64,000 nt of DNA from Maritimibacter dapengensis (lineage in GTDB: Bacteria > Pseudomonadota > Alphaproteobacteria > Rhodobacterales > Rhodobacteraceae). Under the pieces are notes generated by a model. It was not told the origin of the DNA. It was given only the letters and a program-made list of their open reading frames with translations, and made no database searches. A program made the translations under genes and the position numbers. The DNA lies in assembly GCF_019218265.1 (NCBI RefSeq), contig NZ_JAHUZE010000001.1:248001-312000 (forward strand), written 5' to 3'. This document shows, one piece after another, positions 17,190 through 26,909 of the stretch (within the stretch, counting starts at the first letter, position 1; each line of letters begins with the position of its first letter).

Positions 17190-18821
17190 ATGCTGGGACT
17201 CATGCAGGACAGGCAGTTGCTTGTCTCTGGATTGCTGACACATGCCGAGCAGTATCATCCAGACGTGGAAATCGTGTCCAAGACCTGTGAGGGCGACATC
17301 GTTCGCTCCTCGTACCGGGTGCTTTCGGCACGGGTTCGACAACTGTCGCGCGCGTTGGAGCGCATGGGGGTCAAACCCGGTGACCGGGTTGCGACGTTGG
17401 CATGGAACACGCACCGCCATATGGAGCTTTACTTTGCGGTCTCAGGCATCGGTGCGGTTCTGCACACCGTGAACCCGCGGCTTTTCCCGGAGCAGATCGA
17501 CTACATCGTCAACCACGGCGGCGCCAAGGTTTTGTGCTTCGACATCACGTTCGGCGATCTGGTCGCGTCGCAGCGCGACAGGTTCGACGCGGTCGAAACG
17601 CTGATCGCGCTGACGGATGCCGATCATCTTGGCGACATGCCGGAGGGTACGCTGGCGTATGAGGATGTGATCCGCGACGAGGATGCAGGTGCGTTCGACT
17701 GGCCGGAGTTCGACGAAAAGACCGCTTCGGCGCTATGCTATACTTCGGGGACGACGGGCAATCCGAAGGGCGTACTTTATTCGCACCGTTCGACCGTGCT
17801 GCATTCTTTCCTCGTGTGTCAGGCTGACGGGCTGAAGCTTTCCAACCGGGATAGCACGCTTCTGGCCGTGCCGCTGTTTCACGTCAACGCTTGGGGCATT
17901 CCCTATGCATCGGCCATGTGTGGTGCGAAACTGGTGCTTCCGGGTCCGCAACTGGACGGCAAGAGCCTGTTCGAATTGGCGAAAGTCGAGCGATGCACGC
18001 TGTCCCTCGGGGTGCCGACCGTCTGGCTCGGCTTTTTCCAGCACCTCGATGCGGACTCGTCGGCCAACGCCGGAGACCTGTGCCTCGAACGGGTCGTGAT
18101 CGGAGGGTCCGCGCCGCCGCGCGCTTTGATCGAGCGGTTCCGGAAAATCGGCGTCGAGGCAAATCAAGCCTGGGGCATGAGTGAAACCGGCCCGGTGGCC
18201 ACCGTGTGCAATCTGCTCGCGCGTCAGGAAACGCTGCCGGAAAAAGAGCAGGTAGATGTTCTCACGCTTCAGGGGCGCGGGATGTACGGGGTCGAGCTGC
18301 GCGTCGTTGATGACGACGGCAACGTGCTCGATCGTGACGGGGTCAAATCGGGGGATTTGCAGGTTCGCGGGCCGTGGGTCACGTCGGGGTATTTCCGGGG
18401 CGAGGGTGGCGCGGTTCTCGACGAGGACGGCTGGTTTTCGACCGGGGACGTGGCGACGATCAACCCGGACGGCTTCGTGCGCCTCACCGACCGCTCGAAG
18501 GACGTCATCAAATCCGGGGGCGAATGGATCAGTTCCATCGACCTTGAAAACGCCGCCATGTCACACCCGTCGGTTCAGGAAGCTGCCGTGATCGCGCGCC
18601 CGCATCCCAAGTGGCAGGAGCGCCCGCTTCTGGTCGTGGTGCGCAAGACCGGCGCGGATGTCAGCCATGAAGAGTTGATCGCGCATCTCGAAGGTCTGGT
18701 CGCGAAATGGTGGCTCCCGGATGACACGGTGTTCGTGGATGAGCTGCCCCACACGGCGACCGGCAAGCTTCAGAAAATGAAGCTTAGAGAGCAGTTCGCG
18801 GATTATGAATTGCCCGCCTGA
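17190..18821 (+). CDS. AMP-forming acyl-CoA synthetase (fatty-acid/medium-chain type)
   Basis: The 543-residue ANL-family ligase has the P-loop motif [16 protein letters not shown] (about residue 185), [11 protein letters not shown] (about 325), [22 protein letters not shown] (about 420-440) and the C-terminal catalytic Lys in [14 protein letters not shown]. It is closest in style to AlkK-like medium-chain ligases. It begins the second operon after the IclR palindrome and would activate the ring-opened acid to a CoA thioester before the two dehydrogenases and crotonase that follow. A GAGGGAGGAAAA ribosome site is strong. Confidence 0.9.
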   Translation: MLGLMQDRQLLVSGLLTHAEQYHPDVEIVSKTCEGDIVRSSYRVLSARVRQLSRALERMGVKPGDRVATLAWNTHRHMELYFAVSGIGAVLHTVNPRLFPEQIDYIVNHGGAKVLCFDITFGDLVASQRDRFDAVETLIALTDADHLGDMPEGTLAYEDVIRDEDAGAFDWPEFDEKTASALCYTSGTTGNPKGVLYSHRSTVLHSFLVCQADGLKLSNRDSTLLAVPLFHVNAWGIPYASAMCGAKLVLPGPQLDGKSLFELAKVERCTLSLGVPTVWLGFFQHLDADSSANAGDLCLERVVIGGSAPPRALIERFRKIGVEANQAWGMSETGPVATVCNLLARQETLPEKEQVDVLTLQGRGMYGVELRVVDDDGNVLDRDGVKSGDLQVRGPWVTSGYFRGEGGAVLDEDGWFSTGDVATINPDGFVRLTDRSKDVIKSGGEWISSIDLENAAMSHPSVQEAAVIARPHPKWQERPLLVVVRKTGADVSHEELIAHLEGLVAKWWLPDDTVFVDELPHTATGKLQKMKLREQFADYELPA

Positions 18822-18847
18822 CGGACGGCGCGAGGAAGGACGAATAC

Positions 18848-19960
18848 ATGCCAAGACTTATTCTCGATGACCCGGATCAGACGTTGGAGATGCTGCGCGA
18901 CAGTGTCGCGACGCTGGCCGAACGTGTCGATGGTGCCGAGGTGTTCCGGTCCCGAAGGGCGCGGGACGCCGAACTGGACCGCGATCTCTGGTCAGAAATG
19001 GCTACGGCCGGTTGGCTGGGTCTTTTGTTGCCCGAATCCATGGGCGGCTCGGAGCTGGGCGCAGGCGAACTTACGGTTCTGGCCGAAGCCTTTGGCCGCG
19101 CGCTGATCACCGAACCATTCGCGGCACTGGCGGTGCTGCCGGGGCGAATTCTGGCGAATATCGGGGGCGCGGCAGCCGGAGAGATAGCCACGGGCATTGC
19201 GGACGGGTCGCGGATCGTCCCGTTTCTCTGGCAGGACACGCGCGGGGCGCGCGCCCCGATGACGCTCAGTGCCGAGGGCACGCTTTCGGGTCAGGTCGAT
19301 CTGGTCACGGCCGCGTACGCCGCGACCGACTATCTCGTGCTGTGCAAACAGGACGGGGAGTTGGCGCTCGTCCACCTCCCAGCCAGGTCCGAGAGGTTCT
19401 CCCTTTCCTCTCGCCCCGGTTTGGACGCAGCGATGATCGGACAGGTGACGGCCAAGGGCGTTTCTGTCGATGCGGGTTCTATCCTCGCCCGCGGTGCGAC
19501 GCTCGACGCCGCCCTGTCCGATGCGATCGAGATGACGCGACTCGCGCTGGCCGCCGAGCTTGCAGGGGTCGGGGCGAAGGCTTTGGAAGAGACCGTGGCC
19601 TACACGAAAGAACGAGTGCAGTTCGGCAAACCCATTGCAAGCTTCCAGGTCATTCAGCACCGGTTGGTCGATATGTGGGGAGACGCGGAGTTTGCCTGTG
19701 CCGCCGTGACCAATGCGGTGGAGATGATGCGAGACGCCACCCCCGAAGAGGCCGGTCAGTCCGTGCTCGCGGCCAAGGCGCGCGCGGGGGACAGTGCGGT
19801 GACGATCACGCGCCGGGCGATCCATCTGCATGGGGCGATGGGGTTCACCGACGAGTGCAACATCGGCCTCTACAACAAACGTGCGATCACGCTGAATGCA
19901 GCGCTTGGACAGGCCGAAGAACTTCGGCTGGAGTTCCTCGCGCGGGAAACGGCGGCTTGA
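18848..19960 (+). CDS. Acyl-CoA dehydrogenase (small, possibly partner subunit)
   Basis: The 370-residue ACAD has the N-terminal helical domain (LWSEMATAGWLGLLLPESMGG), a shortened and diverged middle beta domain without the usual flavin-contact motif, and the C-terminal bundle (YTKERVQFGKPIASFQ, IHLHGAMGFTDECNIG). The usual active-site region near the C-terminus (xYEGTxxIQR) is absent. It is paired with a second, better conserved ACAD at 20754 across the crotonase gene. This layout resembles heteromeric alpha2beta2 ACADs for steroid or terpenoid chains, where one subunit is non-catalytic. Confidence 0.85.
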   Translation: MPRLILDDPDQTLEMLRDSVATLAERVDGAEVFRSRRARDAELDRDLWSEMATAGWLGLLLPESMGGSELGAGELTVLAEAFGRALITEPFAALAVLPGRILANIGGAAAGEIATGIADGSRIVPFLWQDTRGARAPMTLSAEGTLSGQVDLVTAAYAATDYLVLCKQDGELALVHLPARSERFSLSSRPGLDAAMIGQVTAKGVSVDAGSILARGATLDAALSDAIEMTRLALAAELAGVGAKALEETVAYTKERVQFGKPIASFQVIQHRLVDMWGDAEFACAAVTNAVEMMRDATPEEAGQSVLAAKARAGDSAVTITRRAIHLHGAMGFTDECNIGLYNKRAITLNAALGQAEELRLEFLARETAA

Positions 19961-19971
19961 AAGGAACGAAA

Positions 19972-20757
19972 ATGCGAAACGAACTGATCAAAACCACGAT
20001 TGAAGACCACGTGGCGGTCGTCACCCTCGACAACCCGCCCGTCAATGCACAGTCGAAAGAGTTCATGGAAGAGCTGATCGAAGTCTTCGACGAGCTCAAC
20101 GAAACCAAGGGAATACGCTGCATCGTTCTGACCGCCGCGGGCAAGGTGTTCAGCGCGGGCGCCGATATCAAGATGCGCGCCAAGATGGCCAGCGAAGCGG
20201 TCGAGGGCGACACCTATCGCCACCTGCGCCGGGCGCGCGAAGTCGGATTCGTCATCATGGAATCGAACATCCCTGTAATTGCTGCGGTCAACGGAGCGGC
20301 TTTGGGTGCGGGCATGGGCATCGCGATCATGTCGGACATCATCGTCGCCTCGAACACCGCAAAATTCGGTTTGCCGGAAATTGACGTTGGTCTGATGGGG
20401 GGCGTGCGTCACACGCAGCGCGTGTTCCCCGTGGGCTTGACCCGGCGCATGGTTCTGACGGGCTGGCGCGTGCCGGCCGAGGAGCTGTACCGCCGCGGGT
20501 TGATCGAAGCCTGCGTCGAGCCCGAGGAGCTGATGGACACCGCCATGGAAATCGCGCGGGACATTGCGTCGAAAAGCCCGACCGCCGTGCGCAAGGCCAA
20601 GCGCGCGCTGAACACGGTGGAAACCATGGGGCTGAAGGACGGTTATCGGTTCGAACAGAACCTGACCGTGGAGATGACCCGCCACGAAGACAGCAAGGAA
20701 GCCATGCGCGCTTTCATGGAAAAACGCGCGCCCAAGTTCTCGGATGAGATCTCATGA
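19972..20757 (+). CDS. Enoyl-CoA hydratase/isomerase family (crotonase)
   Basis: The 261-residue crotonase starts MRNELIKTTIEDHVAVVTLD. It carries FSAGADIKM (CoA-binding and oxyanion hole) and KFGLPEIDVGLMGG with the second catalytic Glu. The first catalytic Glu, normally in a GGGxEL motif, is replaced: the site reads AALGAGMGIAIMSD. It may therefore be an isomerase, hydrolase or unusual hydratase. It overlaps the next ACAD start by four bases (ATGA). I reject the longer frame from 19012, which is antisense-like relative to the ACAD. Confidence 0.85.
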   Translation: MRNELIKTTIEDHVAVVTLDNPPVNAQSKEFMEELIEVFDELNETKGIRCIVLTAAGKVFSAGADIKMRAKMASEAVEGDTYRHLRRAREVGFVIMESNIPVIAAVNGAALGAGMGIAIMSDIIVASNTAKFGLPEIDVGLMGGVRHTQRVFPVGLTRRMVLTGWRVPAEELYRRGLIEACVEPEELMDTAMEIARDIASKSPTAVRKAKRALNTVETMGLKDGYRFEQNLTVEMTRHEDSKEAMRAFMEKRAPKFSDEIS

Positions 20758-21917
20758 CCCAAGAGCGAGACTGGAACGCGTTGTCGGACGACGAATTTCG
20801 CGTGATCTTTCGCGAGTGGGTGGATGCGAATTGTCCTGAGCATCTGCGCTTCATGCGCAAACAGCGTCCGACCTTCGATGAAGTCGCCGAGTGGTATCAC
20901 GCGCTCAACGACAAGGGTTGGCTGTCGCCCGTGTGGCCGGTGGAATACGGCGGCATGGGTTTGGATGCGGGCAAGCATATCGTCTATGTCGAAGAGTGGG
21001 CCCGTCTGGGTTGTCCGCGTATCCCGGACCATGGCATCGGGCTGACCGGACCGCTTCTGATCGAGCATGGGACCGAGGCACAGAAGGCCGAATTCCTGCC
21101 GAAAATCCTGACCGGCGAACACGTCTGGTGTCAGGGGTATTCAGAGCCGGGGGCGGGGTCCGATCTGGCCAGCCTTCGCACCCAAGCGGTGCGTGACGGC
21201 GATGATTTCATCATCAACGGACAGAAGATCTGGACGACGTTGGCGCATTGCGCGAACTGGATCCTGCTGCTCGTGCGGACCACCAATTCGGACAAACGAC
21301 AGCACGGGATAACCGTGATCCTCGTAGAACTTTCCTCGCCGGGCGTGCTGGTGCGCCCGATCAAGAACCTTCGCGAAGAAGAGGATTTCTGCGAAGTGTT
21401 CTTCGAAAATGTCCGAGTGCCGGCGAAGAACGTTGTCGGCGATGTCGATGCGGGATGGGCACTGGCCAAGACGGTTCTGGGACACGAGCGAATTTTTCTC
21501 GGGGCGCCATCGCGCCCGGAATACGCGCTCACGCGGCTGGAGATACTCGCCAAGGATCGCGGGGCGTTCGAGGACGCGGCGTTTCGGTCACGGTTTGCGA
21601 AGCTCCGGCTCGATCTCTACGACCTCGGCTCGGCGTTCGAACGCTTTGCCAAGGTGTTGCGCGAAGGTGGGACGCTGGGCGCAGATGTGTCGGTGCTCAA
21701 AATCTTTTGCAGTGAGCTGTATCAGCGCATCACAGAAGAGATGCTGACCGTCGCGGGCGAAGAGGCCCGGTTCTACGACGATCTGATGGTCGGAGATCGG
21801 GGCATCGACGCCATGAACCTTTATCTCGACAGTCGCGCCCCGGCGATCTTTGGCGGCTCCAATGAAATTCAACGCACCATTTTGGCAAAAGCGGTGCTTG
21901 GTCTGCCTTCGGGCTGA
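20754..21917 (+). CDS. Acyl-CoA dehydrogenase
   Basis: The 387-residue ACAD has a complete layout. SPVWPVEYGGMGLDA is in the N-domain, CQGYSEPGAGSDLASLRTQA and DFIINGQKIWTTLAHCANWI form the middle domain and flavin contacts, and APAIFGGSNEIQRTILAKAV ends the C-domain. The C-terminal motif has Gly where medium-chain dehydrogenases carry their catalytic Glu, as in many FadE enzymes for branched or cyclic acyl chains. It probably functions with the smaller ACAD at 18848. It overlaps the crotonase and precedes the Liv transporter genes by 18 nt. Confidence 0.9.
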   Translation: MTQERDWNALSDDEFRVIFREWVDANCPEHLRFMRKQRPTFDEVAEWYHALNDKGWLSPVWPVEYGGMGLDAGKHIVYVEEWARLGCPRIPDHGIGLTGPLLIEHGTEAQKAEFLPKILTGEHVWCQGYSEPGAGSDLASLRTQAVRDGDDFIINGQKIWTTLAHCANWILLLVRTTNSDKRQHGITVILVELSSPGVLVRPIKNLREEEDFCEVFFENVRVPAKNVVGDVDAGWALAKTVLGHERIFLGAPSRPEYALTRLEILAKDRGAFEDAAFRSRFAKLRLDLYDLGSAFERFAKVLREGGTLGADVSVLKIFCSELYQRITEEMLTVAGEEARFYDDLMVGDRGIDAMNLYLDSRAPAIFGGSNEIQRTILAKAVLGLPSG

Positions 21918-21935
21918 GACGGGAAGGGAGGAGAC

Positions 21936-22712
21936 GTGGCTCATTCGACGAACACCGCGAGCGACTACGCGCTCGAAGCCAGGGGACTGAGCAAGGCCTT
22001 CGGCGCGTTCAATGCGGTCAAGGACGTTGACCTGAAGGTTAAGCGCGGCTCGATCCATGCGCTGATCGGGCCGAATGGCGCGGGCAAGACGACGTGTTTC
22101 AACCTGCTTACGAAAACGCTGACGCCCACGGCCGGCCAGGTGATTTTCGAAGATCGCGACATCACACGTCTGCGCACGGCGCAGGTCGCCCGCCTTGGCC
22201 TGGTTCGCAGCTTCCAGATTTCGGCGACCTTCCCGCATCTCACCTGCCTTGAAAATGTCCGCGTCGCTCTTCAGTCCGGCTTTGACAAGTCGTTCCGCTT
22301 CTGGTCGTCGCTGGCCGCCATTCGCCCGCTCGACGCCCGGGCAATGGAGCTTCTGGACCAAGTGGGTCTGGCGGATCGCGCGCAGGCCAAAGCGACGGAG
22401 TTGTCTTACGGGAAGAAGCGTGCGCTCGAGATCGCGACGACGCTCGCGCTCGATCCCAAAGTCATGCTTTTGGACGAGCCGACCGCGGGCATGGGTCACG
22501 AAGATATCGAACCGATCACGGACCTGATCCGCAAGGTTTCGGAAGGTCGCACGACGCTCATCGTCGAACACAACCTTTCCGTGGTTTCCAGCCTTTGCGA
22601 ACGGATCACTGTGCTCCAGCACGGCGAGGTTCTGGTCGAAGGCACCTACGACGATGTGTCGAGCAACGAAGATGTCATCAAAGCCTATATGGGAGGTGTC
22701 GATGCCCACTGA
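21936..22712 (+). CDS. livG: ABC transporter ATP-binding protein, LivG type
   Basis: The 258-residue ATPase starts with GTG at 21936 behind GGGAGGAGAC. Walker A is GPNGAGKTT (about residue 48), the signature is LSYGKKRALEIATTLA, and Walker B is VMLLDEPTAGMG. It energises the Liv-type importer with LivF and LivHM. The matching binding protein is most likely the orphan at 11707. It overlaps livF by 11 bases. Confidence 0.9.
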   Translation: MAHSTNTASDYALEARGLSKAFGAFNAVKDVDLKVKRGSIHALIGPNGAGKTTCFNLLTKTLTPTAGQVIFEDRDITRLRTAQVARLGLVRSFQISATFPHLTCLENVRVALQSGFDKSFRFWSSLAAIRPLDARAMELLDQVGLADRAQAKATELSYGKKRALEIATTLALDPKVMLLDEPTAGMGHEDIEPITDLIRKVSEGRTTLIVEHNLSVVSSLCERITVLQHGEVLVEGTYDDVSSNEDVIKAYMGGVDAH

Positions 22713-23415
22713 TCCCAAGCCCATCATGCAGGTGAAAAATCTCGAAGCGTGGTACGGTGAGAGCAAAGCGCTGCACGGGATGACCTTCGACGTTCATGAA
22801 GGCGAGTTGGTGACCCTGATCGGACGCAACGGGGCCGGCAAAAGCTCGACCCTGCGCTCGATCATGGGAATCGTCGGCAACCGCACGGGGTCGATACGGT
22901 TTCACGATCAGGAACTGATCCGCAAACGCACGTTCCAGATCGCGCGGGCTGGCATTGCTTATTGTCCCGAAGAACGAGCGATTTTCGCCGGGCTGACAGT
23001 GGCGGAGAACATGACGCTTCCGCCAATCCTCAGCCCAGGTGGTTTGACCGATACGCAACTCTTGGAGACCTTTCCCAACCTCAAGGCCCGCCGCAAGAGC
23101 GGGGGCAGCAAGTTGTCCGGTGGCGAACAGCAGATGCTCGCGATCGCGCGCATTCTGCGCACCGGGTCGCGGTTCATCCTGTTGGACGAACCGAGCGAGG
23201 GGCTCGCCCCGGTCATCGTCAAGGAAATCGGCGCACAGATCCAGAAGCTCAAGGAACAGGGCTACACGATCGTGCTCGTCGAACAGAACCTGCAATTCGC
23301 GCGCCTCGTCGCCGACCGCCATGTGGTCGTCGAAAACGGCGAAGTCGTGGACACGCTGACGAACGAGGATCTCGCCTCGAACCTCGAACGCGTCAAAACC
23401 TATCTGGGGGTGTGA
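22702..23415 (+). CDS. livF: ABC transporter ATP-binding protein, LivF type
   Basis: The 237-residue ATPase starts MPTDPKPIMQVKNLEAWYGE at ATG 22702, inside the end of livG. Walker A GRNGAGKSSTL, signature KLSGGEQQMLAIARIL and Walker B FILLDEPSEGLAP are all present, the last being the LivF-specific form. The longer upstream frame is rejected because it lies within livG. The gene is 3 nt from livH. Confidence 0.9.
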   Translation: MPTDPKPIMQVKNLEAWYGESKALHGMTFDVHEGELVTLIGRNGAGKSSTLRSIMGIVGNRTGSIRFHDQELIRKRTFQIARAGIAYCPEERAIFAGLTVAENMTLPPILSPGGLTDTQLLETFPNLKARRKSGGSKLSGGEQQMLAIARILRTGSRFILLDEPSEGLAPVIVKEIGAQIQKLKEQGYTIVLVEQNLQFARLVADRHVVVENGEVVDTLTNEDLASNLERVKTYLGV

Positions 23416-23418
23416 GAA

Positions 23419-24303
23419 ATGTTTGATGGTATCTCGACCCAACTCCTGTTCGGTCAAGTGTTGATCGGTCTGATCAACGGATCGTTCTACGCGATGCTGT
23501 CCATGGGGCTCGCCATCATCTTCGGTCTGATGTCCGTGGTGAACTTTGCCCATGGCGCACAATACATGCTGGGCGCTTTCGTCGCTTGGGCGCTCTTGAA
23601 CTATCTCGGTATTCCCTACTGGGGTGCGCTGTTCATCGCGCCGGTGGTTGTCGGGGTTTTCGGCTTGTTCATGGAGCGCACGATCCTGAGGCCGATCCAG
23701 AACCTTGACCATCTCTATTCGCTGCTGGCCACCTTTGCTGCGGTACTCATCATCGAAGGTCTGGTGCGGCAGGAATTCGGGTCGACCGGGTTGCCCTATA
23801 ATTCGCCGTTGCCCGGCGGGGTGAACCTCGGGTTCATGTTCATGCCCTGGTATCGGCTCTGGGTGGTTCTGTTTTCAGTGGTGGTCTGCTTCGGCACATA
23901 CATCCTGATCGAACACACCAAGCTCGGAGCCTATCTGCGGGCGGCTAACGAGAAGCCGGAAATCGTCGAAAGCTTCGGGATCAACGTGCCGCGTATGATC
24001 AGCCTGACCTATGCCTTCGGTGTCGGCTTGGCGGGGCTGGGCGGGGTGCTGGCCGCCCCGATCTATCAGGTTTCGCCCTCGATGGGCTCCAACCTGATGA
24101 TCGTGATTTTCGCGGTCGTCGTCATCGGGGGCATGGGGTCGATCCTCGGAGCCATCCTGACCGGTTATCTCATCGGTTTGGTCGAGGGGCTGACCAAAGT
24201 GTTCTACCCCGAAGCCGCCAATCTCGTGATCTTCGTCATCATGATCTTCGCTTTGATCCTGCGACCGAACGGACTGTTTTCGGGCAAGGAGGGTTTGAAA
24301 TGA
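23419..24303 (+). CDS. livH: Branched-chain-type ABC permease LivH
   Basis: The 294-residue protein has about eight membrane segments and the LivH signatures GLINGSFYAMLSMGLAIIFG and SVVNFAHGAQYMLGAF. The conserved coupling-loop region ANEKPEIVESFGINV contacts the ATPases. It overlaps livM by four bases. Confidence 0.92.
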   Translation: MFDGISTQLLFGQVLIGLINGSFYAMLSMGLAIIFGLMSVVNFAHGAQYMLGAFVAWALLNYLGIPYWGALFIAPVVVGVFGLFMERTILRPIQNLDHLYSLLATFAAVLIIEGLVRQEFGSTGLPYNSPLPGGVNLGFMFMPWYRLWVVLFSVVVCFGTYILIEHTKLGAYLRAANEKPEIVESFGINVPRMISLTYAFGVGLAGLGGVLAAPIYQVSPSMGSNLMIVIFAVVVIGGMGSILGAILTGYLIGLVEGLTKVFYPEAANLVIFVIMIFALILRPNGLFSGKEGLK

Positions 24304-25235
24304 ACCGGTATCTCTGGCTTGCCGCCATCGCGGTCGCGCTGACCGCCGCGCCGTTCTTCGTCTATCCGGTGCTCTTGATGTCGATCCTGTGTTTCGTAAT
24401 CTTCGCGTCGTCCTTCAACCTGTTGCTGGGATATGCCGGACTGCTGTGCTTTGGTCAGGCGATGTTCTTCGGGACGGCCGCCTATGTCGCGGGCTTCGTG
24501 CTCAAGACCTATGGCGTATCGCTGGAAATCGCACTTTTGTCGGGCATCGCCGTGTCGGCAGCCATGGGGTACGTGGTCGGGGTGATCTCGGTGCGCCGCA
24601 GCGGCATTCAGTTCGCGATGATCACGCTTGCGATTTCGCAGTTCGTCTATTTCCTGCTGCTTCAGGCCGAGTTCACCGGTGGTGAGGACGGGATGCAGCG
24701 GATTCCGCGCAGCGCGCTCTTCGGCCTTTTCGACGTGAGCGATCACCTTCACTTCTATTACGTCACGCTCGCGGTCACCGTGTTGGCGGTCGCCTTTTTC
24801 TACCGGGTGGTGCATTCGCCCTTTGGCGAGCTGTTGCGTGCCATCCGCGATAACGAACCGCGAGTCGAAAGCCTCGGGTTCCGTCCTGAGCGCTACAAAA
24901 TTGTGGCGATGACCCTGTCGGCCGGGCTGGCCGGGCTTGCCGGTGCGTTGAAGGCGATGGTCTTTCAGTTCGCGACGTTGACCGACGTGTCCTGGCCGAT
25001 CTCGGCTGAAGTGATCCTGATGACGCTGCTCGGTGGCCTTGGCACCCTGACCGGTCCGATGCTGGGCGCGGGTGTCGTGATCCTGATGAACGACGAGCTG
25101 GCACAGTTCGGTGAATGGGCGCTCATCACGCAGGGCGCGATCCTGTTGCTCGTAATCATATTTTTCCGGCGCGGTGTCGTGGGCGAAACATCTGCTTTGC
25201 TGCGCAAGCTGCGCACGCGCCAAGACCAATCCTGA
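24300..25235 (+). CDS. livM: Branched-chain-type ABC permease LivM
   Basis: The 311-residue hydrophobic protein has LivM features: SSFNLLLGYAGLLCFGQAMF, RRSGIQFAMITLAISQFVYF and the coupling loop RDNEPRVESLGFRPERYK. It completes the importer core livGFHM. It is 30 bases from the monooxygenase gene and clearly in the same transcript. Confidence 0.92.
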   Translation: MNRYLWLAAIAVALTAAPFFVYPVLLMSILCFVIFASSFNLLLGYAGLLCFGQAMFFGTAAYVAGFVLKTYGVSLEIALLSGIAVSAAMGYVVGVISVRRSGIQFAMITLAISQFVYFLLLQAEFTGGEDGMQRIPRSALFGLFDVSDHLHFYYVTLAVTVLAVAFFYRVVHSPFGELLRAIRDNEPRVESLGFRPERYKIVAMTLSAGLAGLAGALKAMVFQFATLTDVSWPISAEVILMTLLGGLGTLTGPMLGAGVVILMNDELAQFGEWALITQGAILLLVIIFFRRGVVGETSALLRKLRTRQDQS

Positions 25236-25265
25236 ACGCCGAAAGAATTCGAGAGGAGACAAACC

Positions 25266-26900
25266 ATGGTTGATGCAAACGAAAATGGCAGCGCCGAACG
25301 TGTCGACATCATCGTCGTCGGTGCGGGGTTCGGGGGCATGTATGCGGTCTATAAATTCCGAGAAATGGGCAAGAACGTTGTCGGTATAGAAGCTGGCAGC
25401 GACGTGGGAGGCGTGTGGTATTGGAACCGCTATCCCGGCGCGCGCTGCGACCTGATGAGCGTGGATTACAGCTACGGATTCTCGCCCGAGATCGAACAGG
25501 AATGGACCTGGTCCGAGCAATTCGCGGCACAGCCGGAAATCCTCGAATATGCCAATTTCGTCGCCGACCGGCTCGACCTGCGCAAGAACTTCAGGTTCGA
25601 CACCCGCGTGACCTCGGCGATCTGGGACGAAGAGCGGAAGCTATGGGTCGCGAAGACCGACGGAGGTGCGGTTCTCGAAGCACCCTATGCGATCATGTCG
25701 ACCGGCCCGCTGTCGATCCCGAAAGATCCCGATATTCCCGGCATCGACCGGTTCAAGGGTGAATTGTACCGCGCGCAAAAATGGCCACATCACGAGGTCG
25801 ATTTCACAGGAAAACGGGTCGGCGTCATCGGCACAGGCTCGACCGGTATTCAGATCATTCAGGAAGTCGGGCCCCAAGCTGGCGAATTGTTTGTTTTCCA
25901 GCGCACACCGAGCTTCACCCTGCCGATGCGGAACCGGGATCTGTCACCCGAATACGTGGCCGAGATGAAGAAGCATTATCGTCAAATGCGTGCGGCAATG
26001 AAGATGAACCCGACCGGCGGCACCCGCCCGGTCACCTCGCGCCCATTCTATTCGCTCCCGCCCGATCAGCGCGAAGAGGCGATGGAGCAGGCGTGGCAGA
26101 ACGGCGGCCACACCTTCCTCGGGACGTTCGCCGACCTGATGGTCAACGAGGAAGCGAACGAGGCGGTGGCCGATTTCGTGCGCGGCAAGATTGGCGAGAT
26201 CGTGGACGATCCGAAAACCGCCGAGGCCTTGAAACCGCGCGGCTACCCGATCTTTGCCCGACGGCCCTGTCTCGATACCGAATATTATGAGACCTACAAT
26301 CGGCCGAACGTTCATCTGATCAACTGTAAAGAGGACCCGATCCTCGAAATCACCGAGAAGGGTATTCGCACGGAAAGCGGTGAACACGAGCTCGACATGT
26401 TGATCTTTGCGACCGGTTACGATGCGCTGACCGGGGCACTTCTGGCCTTCGACGTGGTGGGCCGAGACGGGCTGACGCTCAAGGAAAAGTGGAAAGACGG
26501 GCCACGCTCGCACCTCGGGATCGCGATGGCGGGGTTTCCCAACCTCTTCGCCACGACCGGGCCAAACGGTCCGGCCGCGCTCGCCAATATCATCACAATC
26601 AGCGAGAACGACGTCGACTGGATTGCAGATCTGATTACCTACATGGAAGACAAGAACCTGTCGGCGGTCGAACCGACCCAGGAGGTCGAAGACGCCTGGA
26701 TGGATCACGTCGCCGCACTCGCCGCGCCGTCCCTGATCCGCAAGGCAAACACCTGGTGGGTGGGTGCGAATGTGAAGGGTAAGCCAACCGGACTGACCAT
26801 GTTCGTCGGTGGTTTTGCGAAGTACCGCGAAGCCTGCGAAGCGGTGGCGGCGTCGAAATATGCCGACTACAGCTTTGATCGCATAACCGAGCCAGCGTGA
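25266..26900 (+). CDS. Baeyer-Villiger-type flavin monooxygenase
   Basis: The 544-residue protein has two Rossmann motifs, VVGAGFGGMYAVYKFREMG (FAD, about residue 20) and GVIGTGSTGIQIIQEVG (NADPH, about 190). It also carries the type-I BVMO segment GGVWYWNRYPGARCD and the ATG motif DMLIFATGYDA. The BVMO fingerprint FxGxxxHxxxWP reads FKGELYRAQKWP, so the central His is Arg. Such enzymes insert oxygen into ketones to give esters or lactones, fitting the SMP-30 lactonase and CoA ligases of this cluster. It could also be an N- or S-oxidising relative. A GAGAGGAGAC ribosome site precedes the ATG. Confidence 0.88.
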   Translation: MVDANENGSAERVDIIVVGAGFGGMYAVYKFREMGKNVVGIEAGSDVGGVWYWNRYPGARCDLMSVDYSYGFSPEIEQEWTWSEQFAAQPEILEYANFVADRLDLRKNFRFDTRVTSAIWDEERKLWVAKTDGGAVLEAPYAIMSTGPLSIPKDPDIPGIDRFKGELYRAQKWPHHEVDFTGKRVGVIGTGSTGIQIIQEVGPQAGELFVFQRTPSFTLPMRNRDLSPEYVAEMKKHYRQMRAAMKMNPTGGTRPVTSRPFYSLPPDQREEAMEQAWQNGGHTFLGTFADLMVNEEANEAVADFVRGKIGEIVDDPKTAEALKPRGYPIFARRPCLDTEYYETYNRPNVHLINCKEDPILEITEKGIRTESGEHELDMLIFATGYDALTGALLAFDVVGRDGLTLKEKWKDGPRSHLGIAMAGFPNLFATTGPNGPAALANIITISENDVDWIADLITYMEDKNLSAVEPTQEVEDAWMDHVAALAAPSLIRKANTWWVGANVKGKPTGLTMFVGGFAKYREACEAVAASKYADYSFDRITEPA

Positions 26901-26909
26901 GATAGAGGC

